Position numbers and translations under genes: made by a program
Part shown: positions 18,566-29,849 of the stretch, one piece after another
Layout of the letters: each line of letters opens with the position of its first letter
Position numbering within the stretch: the stretch's first letter is position 1
The notes under the pieces: model-generated
What the model saw: only the letters and a program-made list of their open reading frames with translations
Databases searched by the model: none
What the model was told of the DNA's origin: nothing
Assembly: GCA_019096195.1 (NCBI GenBank)
Contig: JAGTXK010000119.1
Coordinates: 310,001-374,000, forward strand
Direction of reading: 5' to 3'
Length of the DNA stretch: 64,000 nt
Source of the DNA: Boletus sp. NGJ
Taxonomy: Eukaryota; Basidiomycota; Agaricomycetes; Boletales; Boletaceae

Positions 18566-19055
18566 GTTGAGGTTTTGCTGTAATAGTACCGTTCGTGTGT
18601 ACTTGTACATACTATATTGACCGAGCGCGGGACGGTGTCACGGTGGACATGATTTTCATTCAATGCCAAGTTCAACCCGGTCTCGCGTCTGAGCGGGTTG
18701 GGGAGGGGCTCCTGCAGATTAGATTATACCGCCGTCTAGAACGAATGGAAGAGCTGCATAATACCTACTTGGAGTTCATATCCACGTGGGGCCCCCTCGC
18801 ACCAGGACTGAGAAAGGGAAAGAGTGCCAGGGGTCCGTGTCGGGAGATGCCGGAGTACCACAACCCGCAAAGGTGCGATGTAGAGTAACGGTCTTGTCCT
18901 TTTCCCATCTCGAGAAGCCAGTCAGCTAGAGCGTCAGCCCAGGTCTTTCTCTGTGTCTCATCCTGGCCGCTCCAACGTCCATCCGGTGATCCAGGGTAAC
19001 AGAAAAAGGTTTCCTGATACAAGAATGAATATGCGGATATGCCAAGTCAGATAGC

Positions 19056-19510
19056 TCACTCGTTGCGCGCAAGCCCCTCCTCTGGCATGCCCCTCGCGTC
19101 CGGGTACAACTCATGCGCAACCTGGTCCTCCAGCACCTCCTCGTGGTCCAACGGTCCCTCTGGCTGTCGCCCCGCCCACACGGCTGCCTGATCCTCCGGG
19201 ACCGACGACGTCTCACCCGCCTCTAGAGGCTCACGAGCACCCCCAATCCCACCCTCAACACGTTCCACCTCCTCCACACTGCTCACCCCCTCTACGTCAA
19301 CCACACTAATAACTCGCTCCCCATCCCCATCCCCATCTCCGTCAGACGATGACGACACTACATCCGAATCATACCTCGCCACGCTCTTCCTGGGGTCTCG
19401 GTCGTCCTTTGCACACACGTCCTTGCCAGGCTCGGCAACGATCTCCGATGGAATGATCGTGTTTATTTAGGGTGCAACAGGTTTGTCGGCGTTGTCAATG
19501 GCGAGCTCGC
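19056..19510 (-). pseudogene. Copy of the PMT1 C-terminal tail (arm 1)
   Basis: Reads DNADKPVAP, then after an in-frame stop KDVCAKDDRDPRKSVARYDS through to YPDARGMPEEGLARNE and the normal stop at 19056. It matches the last exon of PMT1 at 37,104-37,556. Differences after the stop include several in-frame indels (extra GGIG; QRD missing), so the frame to the native stop was kept. It lacks all upstream PMT1 exons. It faces the PMT1 body in mirror image across the spacer. Confidence 0.85.
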
Positions 19511-19512
19511 TG

Positions 19513-20314
19513 GCTCCTTCAGAAGCCAAAATGGTGTATTGGGTGGCCGATGATACTCAGCCATTAACGTAGTATGGAGCCGGGTGGTCGGGTTAGGCAA
19601 CAGAATAGTGCGTCCATCTGGTCTCGTCGATGATGGTTTGAACCTTGACATCGTGTATGTGCAGTCAAAGTGATGTCCTATTGTGACGAGTGAGTCTGGC
19701 GTGCCTTCAGACGAGCTTTGAGGTTGATGTCAACCCTCATTGGCAGCAATGGCGGATGCCAATTTAAGGTGGGAGCCATATGGTAGATTAGATTGTTTTG
19801 ATATCGTGCTCGATGCTTAGGAGGTCCGCCGATAGTGAACTCCACTGGCACAATATTCCAGAGGTAAACCCCGTCGTCACACTCATCTTGTCACGACACT
19901 AAAGTGAATGAGTCGTAGTCGGTGCAAACGTTCAAGTTACATCCATGGATTAAAACGGGAAGAATTTCGTCAGGAGCATACTTGAATGTCTGTATGTCGC
20001 GATGCAATGTCTCCTAAATGCATAGGTACCCTGATATTTTCGCCTTCACTGGAATGCATCTCACCATCCATTCAGAGATGCTGCGGCATTCTTTCCTTAA
20101 TGTTGAAGCATCACCTGCACATAGCTGGTAAGTCTTTGTTACCTTCCGGAGTGAGACTGCTCGGCAGGATGAATTCCATTGTCATTCAAACTAGAGTTTC
20201 TGAGTGCAGCACAGCACAATGCTCTCACCTTTTTATCTGTCAATCCACTGATCTTTTTTAATGTTGAGTTTGCTTCTGTGCAATGACTGAATACTCATGC
20301 AACCTTCTCTTCAG
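19513..20314 (+). repeat. Direct repeat copy B (~0.80 kb)
   Basis: Second copy of repeat A, starting two bases after arm 1 ends. It carries about 80 bp of extra sequence near 19,630-19,710 and ends with the same CAACCTTCTCTTCAG. Copies A and B lie in the same orientation at the two sides of arm 1. No coding potential was found. Confidence 0.75.
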
Positions 20315-21060
20315 ATATGATTTGCCAGTGGTTTGTCATCATTTTTTAATGATACCTGTGGAGGTGAGGTTATGAGTCAATTTTATTGTGCTTGATAGTT
20401 TGGCCATTCAAGCATGGTCTATTGTGGAGTTACTGTCTGAAGTCTTCTATGGCGGGGTTTTTGATGACATTTCCTGGTTGTTTTTATTTTATTATCTCTA
20501 ACTTTTTCTTCAATGCACTGAGCATGAGGACTAATTCATCCTCTTTTGAAATATTACTGTCATCACTGATAATCAAAAACTATATGGTGAGATGGAGAGT
20601 ATGCAGACACATGTTTTGATCAAGTTCAAGGTCAGCTTCAGTTTTAGCAGCTGCAAGAAATCTGCATGGTATGCATAGGAAGTGTCAAGTCACTTTGCTT
20701 CATATTTTCCATACATCCCATGCAGTATTTCCTGCTGCTGCTGCTGCTAAACCATGCTTCTTCTTGTTGCTGTTGCAGCATTTGACCTTGGACTTGATCA
20801 AAGTATGTATATTATTCATGTAGCAAGGTGAATGCACCTTCATTCTGCTTGGAGAATGGAGTGAAAAACCTTTCATATTTACTAGCAACCCAAGGTTCCA
20901 ACTCAGTTAACAGTAATGTTACTGTCACTGTCTCCAAAGGGAGTGCAATGTTCTCTGTTTTATGTGAGCCTTGAAAACACTGTATACATCACACCTCTTA
21001 ACTCTGTTGGAGGATATAAATCTTGGGCAGACTAGTCATGGTTCCAGAGATCTGCTTGCC
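20315..21060. other. AT-rich, CpG-poor stretch, probably decayed repeat
   Basis: Base composition differs sharply from neighbours: few CG dinucleotides, many TG and CA. That pattern is expected of old repeats whose methylated cytosines deaminated. A (CTG)6-like run lies at about 20,728-20,748. No gene is recognisable. Confidence 0.5.
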
Positions 21061-21360
21061 TACTTATTTCATTGATCCACAGGTCCCATCTGCTTTACTG
21101 TTTGGATGGGTGGCGGAGAGACTGGCGAATAACAAGCCCGGAGATGACACTATCACCATGTCATAACTCTGTGCAAGGGATGATACAGGAGATATAATGG
21201 TATTTGGGGTTGAGGCATTCAAGGGCGAAGCCAGTAGGGTTGGTGTAGTAAGGATAACACCTGGATGTAAAGTACAGGACAACGACGCAGAGTCCGGTAT
21301 GCAAAAAAAAAAAAACGACGGACAAAAAGGCAACAAAGAGATGCCCACCAAACCCCTTCC

Positions 21361-23259
21361 CTAGCTCTCAAAGCCAAAGGTGATCTCCCGCCCACCCCGC
21401 GCGCTCCGTTTCCGACGCCTCATCCTCGCCGCCGCAAACGGCAACACACCCTCACCCTCCCTCCTCTCTGCCCGCCTCTCCGACGCCTCCAATCCCCTCG
21501 CGACACCCTCGGGAATCATCTCCTGGTGGGTCTCCTCGACGATAGGCCCCGCAGCGCCTTTCCAATCCCAGTCCGCATCTCGATGCACCGCCTTGCGGAA
21601 CAACTCGCCCAGGAGCGCTTTATGGACGACCCGCGCCAGAGGAACGGGCGAAAAGAACACGCGCTGGTGTGAGGCGGGATCCTCGGCACCTGTCAGCATC
21701 GCGACAGTCGGTATCTGTGCATCTCGTCGGCGGAGATGAGCTTGGGAAGGGAATCGGAGGAAGGTGGGTACGTCGGGGAGATCATCGTCCGTGGGCAGAG
21801 GTTGTGCCCCGAGACTGAGGAGATGGGAAATCGTGTCGAGTCCGACCGAGGTTGAGCCTGTGCGTTCGAACGCGGGCTGGTGCTGCCGGATACGATCCAG
21901 GAGGGTGTGTAGATCTGGATCTTCGTTGGGACGGAGGTATGTGAGGAAATCGACGAGACGGTAGGAGGATTCTGTGCGGGGCAGATTCGCCTCGTGTTTC
22001 ATGCGATGAAGGAGATTCACAAAGACGATAAGATAGGTCTGGAGATTGGGTTGAAATCCGAATGCGTGCAAGGCGCGGATGACGATGAATGCTGCAGCGT
22101 AATCCTCGCGTGACATAAATGTCCGAAGCGCGAGATGGAATGCAGACACGGAGACGACGGTCGACCGTCCTAATGGTTGACCTTTGGTCTGTTCTAGATG
22201 GCACGCGAGCATTTCTCGAAACAGCCTTCGAGGCGGAACGGCATTCTCTGGACGTCCAAGTCTCCGAGCCACGCGGGGGTGGCTCAGCAAGCTTGTAGCA
22301 CGGAAGAGCATTTTGTAGGTGACATCGTTAGGCATCAGCTCGTCAGATCGCTTCTCCATCAGAATGTGGTAGAGCGCAAATGCTTCCTGATACCGTTGTT
22401 GAACGAAATTGACTCGGATGAGGGCATTGAAGATGCTCGCATCTGGGGAGACGCCAGCCGATTTCATACGAAAGAGCACATCCTGAATCGCGTCGGCGTT
22501 CTTGGGATCGATGTCATTGAGGGTGCTGATAATGTCCGAATACGGGGCCACGTCCGGCAGCACGCCTTGTGCGCCGCACATATCCTCAAACCCCTGGAGC
22601 CACGTTTGTGCGGCGTCCAAACGGTCGGCACGCATATTAATACTGGCAACTTCACCGACGAGGTCTGGGTACTCGCTGAGCTTGATCTGGCGTATGGAGA
22701 CGAATGCATGGGCAAGGTCGTCTACGAGCGCACCCGACGCGTGTTTGTCGTCGGTCAGATAATGTATGAGGTCCATGAACGCCGGCACATCGTATGCCTT
22801 ATTCTCAAAGTGTATTTTCAACGGGGAAACGACCTCCCTGAGGTTGTTCGCTTGGTGGACGATGTTGAGTGCGGTCATGCGGAGAGAGAGAGAATAAACA
22901 ACCAGGAAGCCCTCCTTGAGCATGCGATTATAGAGGGCGAGCGCTACGTTAAATAAGTGTCTTTCCAAGCAAAAGCGGATCAGGCGCATGAACGCCATGG
23001 AACGGTAGGTGTTGTCAAACTTTGCGTCGGATAATCTGAACATAAGGTAGGATTCGAGGGTGCCGGCGCGCGGGGTGAGGAGAAGCCTGTCTGCGCCAAA
23101 GAGGAGCGTGTTGACCCTCGCTCTGTAAATTTTTTGCGATGTTACTTGTGTGGGCGTAGGCGGACCGGCCAAGTTGTGAGCGAAACGTATCCAGTTTGGC
23201 GACACCATGACAGGTCGAAACGAAGAGACACGTCCAAGTAGTGAAAGCATGCAAATCAA
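21361..23259 (-). CDS. Pentatricopeptide-repeat protein, probably mitochondrial
   Basis: Single uninterrupted frame of 632 residues. The start is basic and hydrophobic with few acidic residues (MICMLSLLGRVSSFRPVMVS, then RFAHNLAG), as in mitochondrial import signals. The middle holds helix-turn-helix PPR-like units, for example MKSAGVSPDASIFNALIRVN, YHILMEKRSDELMPNDVTYK and LHAFGFQPNLQTYLIVFV. The tail is very basic (RMRRRKRSARGGRE). Fungal PPR proteins bind mitochondrial RNAs in processing, stability or translation; the target is unknown. Lack of introns is unusual beside its multi-intron neighbours but common for PPR genes. Its start faces the FunK1 relic on the other strand. Confidence 0.82.
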   Translation of the reverse strand: MICMLSLLGRVSSFRPVMVSPNWIRFAHNLAGPPTPTQVTSQKIYRARVNTLLFGADRLLLTPRAGTLESYLMFRLSDAKFDNTYRSMAFMRLIRFCLERHLFNVALALYNRMLKEGFLVVYSLSLRMTALNIVHQANNLREVVSPLKIHFENKAYDVPAFMDLIHYLTDDKHASGALVDDLAHAFVSIRQIKLSEYPDLVGEVASINMRADRLDAAQTWLQGFEDMCGAQGVLPDVAPYSDIISTLNDIDPKNADAIQDVLFRMKSAGVSPDASIFNALIRVNFVQQRYQEAFALYHILMEKRSDELMPNDVTYKMLFRATSLLSHPRVARRLGRPENAVPPRRLFREMLACHLEQTKGQPLGRSTVVSVSAFHLALRTFMSREDYAAAFIVIRALHAFGFQPNLQTYLIVFVNLLHRMKHEANLPRTESSYRLVDFLTYLRPNEDPDLHTLLDRIRQHQPAFERTGSTSVGLDTISHLLSLGAQPLPTDDDLPDVPTFLRFPSQAHLRRRDAQIPTVAMLTGAEDPASHQRVFFSPVPLARVVHKALLGELFRKAVHRDADWDWKGAAGPIVEETHQEMIPEGVARGLEASERRAERREGEGVLPFAAARMRRRKRSARGGREITFGFES

Positions 23260-25923
23260 TATTTACAAGCTGCCATCTCCTATTAAATTACTGCGTGACA
23301 ACTGTGACATAGATCACGCTGAAGATCATTGCGCCGAATGGTGGACCCTCTATCGCGCGTCGATGAATCCTCTCGACATCCACTGTGTTCTCAAGGAGGC
23401 CCAATCACATAGCTTTATCCGTGCCTTCTTTTCGGACGAGATAATCTTCAACAAGGAGGCGTTCCCCCACAAACGATGATGCGCCCACGCCTTCAGTCTC
23501 GTCGTTTCTAGAACACCTGGGTACCTTGATGCTACCCAACGGTAGTTTCACATTTTTGAACCAACACGCCACCCGGGTTATCTTTCAACGACATAATTCG
23601 ACACACAATCGAGTGGATTGGACCGGATAACGTTAATTCGGATTATAAGACAAGGGAATGGAGGCCTCGCTGGCTGCGGTGCGATGCGAAAGCTTGACTT
23701 TATCCTCTGTCGCCAGCCCGCACTCACGAAAAAAATCGATATGCGAGTCGATGTTCTTTCCATCGGTGAAATGAAGCACTCCATCGACAGGGACAAGGTA
23801 AAGGAGTCGTTCATTGAACTCGCAGGGAAGTAGCGTTGCTATACGACCCCCAGGACGGACGGTACGCTACAACTTGTGTCCGAGTTTTAGGCAATCATGT
23901 CATTTTCACGCACTTTGATCGCGGCGGTTCCGTTTCTACGGAACCTATCAATATGGAATTCCTTCGCACTTACTCGGAATCACGTTTACTGAGCGTTTTA
24001 TGCTCGGCTTTGATATTACGGTTCACGACCTCAAGGACAGAACCAGGGATGTCGGCGTAACCTTGGTTAGCAGCGAAAAAGGAACGATCAACGAGCTGCT
24101 ATTCATCTCTGGAACTATACATGGTCGCGGAACGCTCGTTTGGAGCGGTACACTAGGAATGGAGTACATGGTATTCAAAGACTGCTTCATAGAGCCCATG
24201 CGACCTTACACCGAGGGGACCATCTTACGCATGTTGAATGACGCGAAAGTGGATGGAGTACCTCAATTGATCCTCGAACAACTGGTTAAAACCGAGCACC
24301 CTATCACAAGGCAACCCATCACTAATTCGACTCATGTGTTTACGCACTCTCGTCCCCGATTGTCCCGCGAACCCCCTACACCGCGTTCCCTCTCGTTCGG
24401 TGACAAAACCTAGAGGTTACCACATTTTCGATTTTTCTTCTTTCGCAGAATTGTTGATTGGCTTCATGGATTCAATAACGTGTGAGTTCCCTCTTGCTGT
24501 AGGGTATCATTTGTTCACAATCCCTTAGCACATCGTGATGCGGTCAAGCTCGCAAGAATTTTGCATCGCGACATCAGTCTTTGCAACCTTTTCTTAGTGC
24601 TGGCGATTGACAAAGATGGGCATCTATTTGAAGATCTACTGCAAAACTTGTCGAAAGAACAGAGCCAGCGTCGAGGAACCATTGACGCCCTTCAAAACAT
24701 GATCAACGAATGATCTTCTCGTCGGGGCCTACTGGCAGATTGGAGTTATGCGGTCTTGGTTCCTGGCGACTCCCCATCAAATACTTCGCCTTCCATGATC
24801 GACGAATCCCACCGCGTATTCGACTCGGTTCTTGTCAAACGGGCAGGCTCGGAGGTCATCCCCGTGGCCAATGATTCGTTACCAGAAAGCTCGTACGATG
24901 CCGACGATAAACTTTATCGTATGGTGCATATTTTTCTTCTCTTTTTGTATGCACTCCGATTTTGATATACACCTAGAGAACGTGGCTTTGGATGGCCGCG
25001 GAATTTAGTTTCATGAGGATCGGAAACCTGTGGACCATACACCCGAGCATGACCTGGAATCATTTTTCTACGTCTTGCTCGGTGTGTGCCTCCTTTTCGA
25101 TGAGCCCAGGAGTCTTGAATCTGCAGAACTGCTAGCTTTCTGTTTCGACGTGTTCGAGCCCACACTCAGTCAGAAGGCAATCTTCGTCCAGTCTGAAGTC
25201 GGGTGGGGAGGAGTGATTTTACCTAAAATTTCTAAGCCATCGTACCTCTCCTCGAATTCGTCCGGAAAGAATTCATTCTGTCCATCAAAATGGGCGGCAA
25301 CTCCAAATTCCAGTCAAACCCTAAACTTCACACATGCTTCGTTTCTAACTGCGATCGCCGATACACTCGCCACTCTCCCAGCTACGTGCTGGGAGGTATG
25401 GACAGATCCTTCACCGAAGAGCGGGATCCCACAGAAGTCTGGGGACACTCCATCCGTCGAGTCCACGACTGTGCCCCTCCCCACGTACCCACATCATCAG
25501 TGCGTCGCCGTCCCCTATACCCCCGAGTCTCCTGACTCCAACACCACATCGCCAGTTTGACACCCCACCGTCCTCTGTTTTCCTCCCAAAACCGAAAACA
25601 ATTCAGCAGGTTGCACTGGATTCCTTCAAAGCCGTCCACAAGATCAATCTACCACCGGAGTTTGATGAATCACTCCCACGGCCGAAAAAGAATCGTCGGT
25701 TGGGTGTCCGGGAGTGCTTCTGGTTCCAAAGGGGCTGACCCACTTTCTCGTCGTTTGAAGATGTCCTCCGAGAATAGCTCAAGTAAACGTATCGCTGATG
25801 ACTCTCAAGCAGGACCCCGACCCGTAAAGAAACGCGCCAAAACGACGTTCGATCGACCTGACGATCAGCCCGGTGGAGATCAGTGGAGTTTTGAGATACA
25901 AGAGCGTAGCGGTCTACGTCGCT
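23259..25923 (+). pseudogene. FunK1-type fungal protein kinase, decayed
   Basis: Kinase blocks of the FunK1 family appear in the right order but in several frames. They are the N-terminal part (IDHAEDHCAEWWTLYRAS), MEYMVFKDCFIEPMRPYTEG with EGTILRMLNDAKVDGVPQLI (about 24,160-24,290), the catalytic loop LHRDISLCNLF (about 24,560-24,592), the DWSYAVL Mg-loop equivalent (about 24,738), and the FunK1 C-lobe HTPEHDLESFFYVLLGV (about 25,036-25,090). A basic tail (RPVKKRAKTT) ends at 25923. FunK1 kinases are a large agaricomycete-specific group of unclear substrate. Some frame changes may be introns, but several stops lie inside conserved blocks, so I take it as a pseudogene or a badly eroded copy. 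Confidence 0.72.
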
Positions 25924-26236
25924 GACATGGTTATACTGCGTCGTTTTGATGTATTTTACTGTAACGCTCACCACATGTACCACGTATGATATTGGTTGTA
26001 CAGTAACCGGATTACCGAATCGCGGACTACGTCGAGTTCCTCGGAAACCTTCAATATGATGCAGTACCAAATAGTGAAACACTAGAGTTGAACGTTGAAC
26101 GTCAGTTTAGATCTATCTTTGCAGTCAGTTCGAACAAAGTCTCTATAATATACTGTGCACGTACGTCAGGTACCCTATCATGCCACTAACTTACAGGCCA
26201 CGTGCACATCGTTTAGATCCACCGTGACCGTAATCA
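25924..26236. other. Short gene-free stretch before thymidylate synthase
   Basis: Contains a GTTGAACGTT repeat near 26,090 like the one at 11,452, and otherwise nothing recognisable. It probably holds the thymidylate synthase promoter. Confidence 0.4.
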
Positions 26237-26253
26237 GCGCGTCGCGTCGCGTC
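26237..26253 (+). promoter_or_regulatory. Three tandem CGCGTC units, possible MBF/MCB-like element
   Basis: GCGCGTCGCGTCGCGTC ends 23 bp before the thymidylate synthase ATG. On the reverse strand it reads as repeated GACGCG, close to the fungal MCB core ACGCG that drives G1/S genes, among them yeast thymidylate synthase. Spacing this close to the ATG would put it in or near the 5' leader, so function is inference. Confidence 0.4.
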
Positions 26254-26275
26254 TTCTTTCCCTCCAACCACCACC

Positions 26276-27232
26276 ATGACCACCCACGCAGAGCACCAAT
26301 ACCTCGCCCTCGTCCAACGCGTCATCACTGACGGCGAACCCCGCAACGACCGCACCGGCACCGGCACACACGCCCTCTTCGCACCCCCCGCTCTCCGCTT
26401 CACCCTCACCCACGCCTCCTTCCCCCTTCTCACCACCAAACGCACCTACCTCCGAGGCATCGTCGAAGAACTCCTCTGGTTCATTCGCGGAAAGACCGAC
26501 TCGAACCTCCTCTCCCAACGCGGCGTCAAGATCTGGGACGGCAACGGCGCCAAGGCGTTTCTCGAATCTCGCGGGCTGGGACATCGCCGTGAAGGCGACC
26601 TGGGCCCCGTATATGGTTTTCAATGGCGCCATTTCGGGGCGCCGTACGTCGATTGCGATGCCGATTATGCAGGGCAGGGCGTCGACCAGCTTCAGGAATG
26701 CATTCACAAGATTAAACATCAACCCACTGATCGACGGATCATCTTGAGTGCTTGGAATCCAGCGGGTGAGCGACGCCGTTTGACTGGGCGTTATTGACAC
26801 GGGTGATGTTGACGATGGTGCGCAGCGATCCCAGAGATGGCGCTGCCGCCATGTCATATGATGTGCCAGTTTTATGTGCACATGGCGTCCACTTTGGATG
26901 GTAAAAATGGGCTCTCGTGCCTCATGTACCAACGCTCTGCGGATCTCGGTCTCGGTATCCCTTTCAACATCGCCTCCTACGCCCTCCTCACACACATGAT
27001 CGCACACGTCACACACACCGAACCGCGCGAGCTCATCATCCAGCTCGGAGACGCCCACGTCTACAAGGACCACATCAGCGCACTCCAAACACAGCTCCAA
27101 CGAGAACCAAAACCATTCCCCACGATCCGCTTTGCACGAGAAATCGATGATATTGACACGTTTAGGTACGAGGATATTATAGTAGAGGGATATGACCCAC
27201 ATCCGACGATACCAATGAAGATGAGCGTGTAG
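26276..27232 (+). CDS. TYMS/CDC21: Thymidylate synthase
   Basis: Makes dTMP from dUMP using methylene-tetrahydrofolate. Two exons, 26276-26765 and 26826-27232, with a 60-bp intron between codon bases 1 and 2; 298 residues. Visible motifs: [11 protein letters not shown] (dUMP phosphate loop), [37 protein letters not shown], then across the splice [18 protein letters not shown] with the catalytic Cys, [19 protein letters not shown], and the end [23 protein letters not shown]. Length and all active-site blocks are normal. The start context CACCACCATGACC is good. It ends 160 bp from the convergent stop of the SAMHD1-type gene. It probably supplies dTTP in S phase. Confidence 0.97.
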
Positions 27233-27392
27233 CGAAACGGGATACGTACCTGATACCATGTAACAAAATGCTCTCTAGTGTACACTGGCCATCCGAAAGA
27301 GGGTCGCAACCATCAGAAAGAAAGAAAGAAAAAATGACTGGAGGAAAAATGAACATGGAAAGCGAGACGGGGGGAAACGCACGCGCACGGAC

Positions 27393-29849
27393 TCAAGACG
27401 CATCTGCACCCCTCTCAGACAGCGTCCTCAAACTTTTTCTCGGCCGTCCGCTCTCCGAGCCATCGTTCCCATCCCGCGCCCGCTTACTTCTGGGCTTTCG
27501 CGACGGTGACTCGCCCCGAAAGTTGGGCGGCACAGCCGTGAACTGGTTCTCTGAAAAACTCCTCCCCACCGTCCGCGGCGAATGACGGTTGGCGACCCCC
27601 AACCCTGACGCCGATGCCGTACTGAAGCTGCGTGAAATCTGACGCGGCGTCGACGGCCTGTTCCCGAGCGTCGGCGTCCCCGGTCGCCCCACCTTGGCCG
27701 GCTCCAGATCCAGATCCAGGTCCTCTACGGACACCGCTGGGCCACCCAACACCTCCGGGGCGAACCCCTCTTCCTGCACCGGCGCCTCCTCCGTCGACTG
27801 GTCCTCCACCGAGGCGAGTTCCTTCATAATTTGTCGATAGGCCGCTTGGATGAGCCCGTGGAACGTCTCGTCCTTGGTGTAGATCCGCAACCAGACCTCT
27901 GCGAACGAGCAGGGCATCGAGAGCGAAAAGTCGCTGTAATCTGCCTTGCGACACTCTGCGACGCCCACATGGTCAACAACGGCGATCCTCCGAGAGCGGA
28001 AAAACAATAATTAGCGCCGAAGAGAGGACGCACTGTTTGGGTTCTTCTTGGAATAAAACGTCACCTCGTCCAACGGATTCCGCTCACCCTTGCCATAGTG
28101 CAGCGGCGAACACGTCACTGCGATATGACTCGGCTTGAGCTGCGCCACCAGTTCCTCGTCCACGCCTGTCAATACGCCTGATTTCGCCATCGCGACGATC
28201 GCCTCGCGTGTCACATGGGTTTCAATCATGGTCTTGGCATGGTGCGGAAAGACTTTGTAGTCGACGACTTTGTAGACATCGCGCGTGCGGATGCGCTCGA
28301 TGATGGCGCGGGCGGATTCGAGTTCCTGTGTGTGGGCGCGTGCGCGAGGTGATAGATGCGCGAGGAGGATGCAAAAGGAAGAGAGGCTTACCTTGTCCGT
28401 CGACGCTTCGATCGTGTTGAGGAGGTTATCTGTGAGGTAGACATAACGCTTTGGATTTTCAACCAAGTTTGCAATTTTGAGATGCGGCTCCGCCTCGAGC
28501 AACGCATCGATGACCATGTGCTCGATCGACTTGGCTGTGTCCCGTATCGATCAGCATATGCACACGACAAACGGGCACATAAAAAAAAACAAGACGTACT
28601 GGTTTTGTGATTGTAAATCCGTTTGTGGAGGGAAAACCGGGTATAAAACAGTTCGTAGATCTGGTTCGCGTCCTTGATATCATAGCATATCATGCCATCG
28701 ATGACGCGCGCAGAGTGGATAAGTCTGAAAGGCACACGAGACACGAGGCCTGAGTATTGCATCCGACGGGAAACCCATGGATCTACACCCACCTCGAAAT
28801 AGAAATGTTTCCTTTATCGCCCACCGCGTGGCAATCCCTCAAGATATAGTCGAATCTATCGTACCGCATGTCACCACACGCGCATACACGAGTGAAAAGA
28901 AGCACGACCGCTGAGACGACTCACTTGTCCACGTCAAGTCCATTCCGCTCGTTCGCCACGATCTCGAACAAGAACGGCATCGTCTCGCCGAGCCTGTCAT
29001 CGCCGTCGTCATCAACACACGATCTGAATCAAAAAAGGGGGGAGAGAGACGTACGCGCAACGCTTCTTGTCCCCGACGATGAGCGCTTTGACGAGGTTCG
29101 CTTCCTCTGGCGTGATATCGAGTTGATACGTCTCCACCATATCATCAAACATCATCTCGCTCGCTTGCTCGTGCTTCCATTTCTTACCCGGTCTGGCGCA
29201 AAAAAAAAAAAAAAGGTCACGAGTACGTTTGATTCCCAACACGCGCACAGAGGTTGGAAGGTTGAAACGTAAGAATGGATGGAAAAGAAAGGAGAACGGA
29301 CGTACAGCGCCGCGGGGATAAAGATGTTATCCCAGACATGCGACCACGGACCGTGTCCGAGGTCATGACACAGCCCTGCCAACTCGACACACTCAATGTG
29401 TTGGTCGGTGATCCCGAGGGCGTGGTCCATGTCCCTGAGGCGTGTCGCCATGAGTCGGGCGAGGTAGCCCACACCTAGCGAAGCGCGTGTGTCAGTCGGC
29501 TCTGATTACTCACTTTCTCGATCTGGCGACGCACCGAGACAGTGCTCGAATCGGTTGTGCGAGGCTCCAGGAAAGACAAAGTACGAGAGCCCGAGTTGTT
29601 TGATGCACCTTAAGCGCTGAAAGTGTTTTCTAGACGTCTCTGGTGAGGTCCTGCACTGACGAGAAATGGGTGATCATACGCACGTGTCGATAAAGGAGCA
29701 TATCCAGGGCGAAAACGAGACTAGAGAAGCGCGACGAATCAACCGAGGATCTCGAAGGATATGGACCGAAACTTGCCATAGTCGTGTACGCTGTCTTTGA
29801 ATTGCCGTGTTTGCAACAACCGACTCCGCGTCGACTCAGACTCTGCCAT
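27393..29849 (-). CDS. HD-domain dNTP triphosphohydrolase, SAMHD1-type
   Basis: Homologue of animal SAMHD1, which cleaves dNTPs to deoxynucleoside and triphosphate. The start is [20 protein letters not shown] at 29849. The front reads [20 protein letters not shown], then [20 protein letters not shown] and [10 protein letters not shown], whose His-Arg is the first HD metal ligand block. [19 protein letters not shown] gives the HD pair and second histidine. [13 protein letters not shown] supplies the last Asp ligand, followed by [16 protein letters not shown] and [11 protein letters not shown]. The long C-terminal tail is Pro/Ser-rich and basic ([11 protein letters not shown]) and probably disordered, with a possible nuclear signal. 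There is no N-terminal SAM domain in the visible start. The first intron uses a GC donor (29776) and AG acceptor (29721). Introns are many and short. Confidence 0.92.

Larger units (their letters stand above)
13389..19510 (+). repeat. Arm 1 of a ~6-kb inverted segmental duplication
   Basis: Reverse complement of 37104-42970. Content in order: CCT2 fragment, spacer, P-loop ATPase gene, flavin-reductase relic, PMT1 tail. Identity is about 97% in the best part (17,230-17,400 against 39,300-39,400). Arm-1-specific changes are a ~450-bp deletion inside CCT2, a ~0.79-kb insert at 13,722-14,515, a ~170-bp loss near 18,590 and a ~190-bp insert near 18,787-18,976. Because PMT1 and CCT2 are cut at its ends here but run on in arm 2, arm 1 is the derived copy. 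It is bracketed by direct repeats A and B. Confidence 0.92.

Noticed and set aside
12585-20314. Repeats A and B as LTRs of a retroelement
   Set aside because: They are direct repeats, but no TG...CA ends, primer-binding site, polypurine tract or gag/pol sequence was seen between them; the interior is duplicated host DNA.
20728-20748. CTG repeat as a coding polyglutamine or polyleucine tract
   Set aside because: Not inside any supported reading frame; it is a plain microsatellite in a CpG-poor stretch.
26234-27259. Long minus-strand frame of 341 codons
   Set aside because: It is the antisense of thymidylate synthase, open because of the GC-rich third codon positions of that gene.
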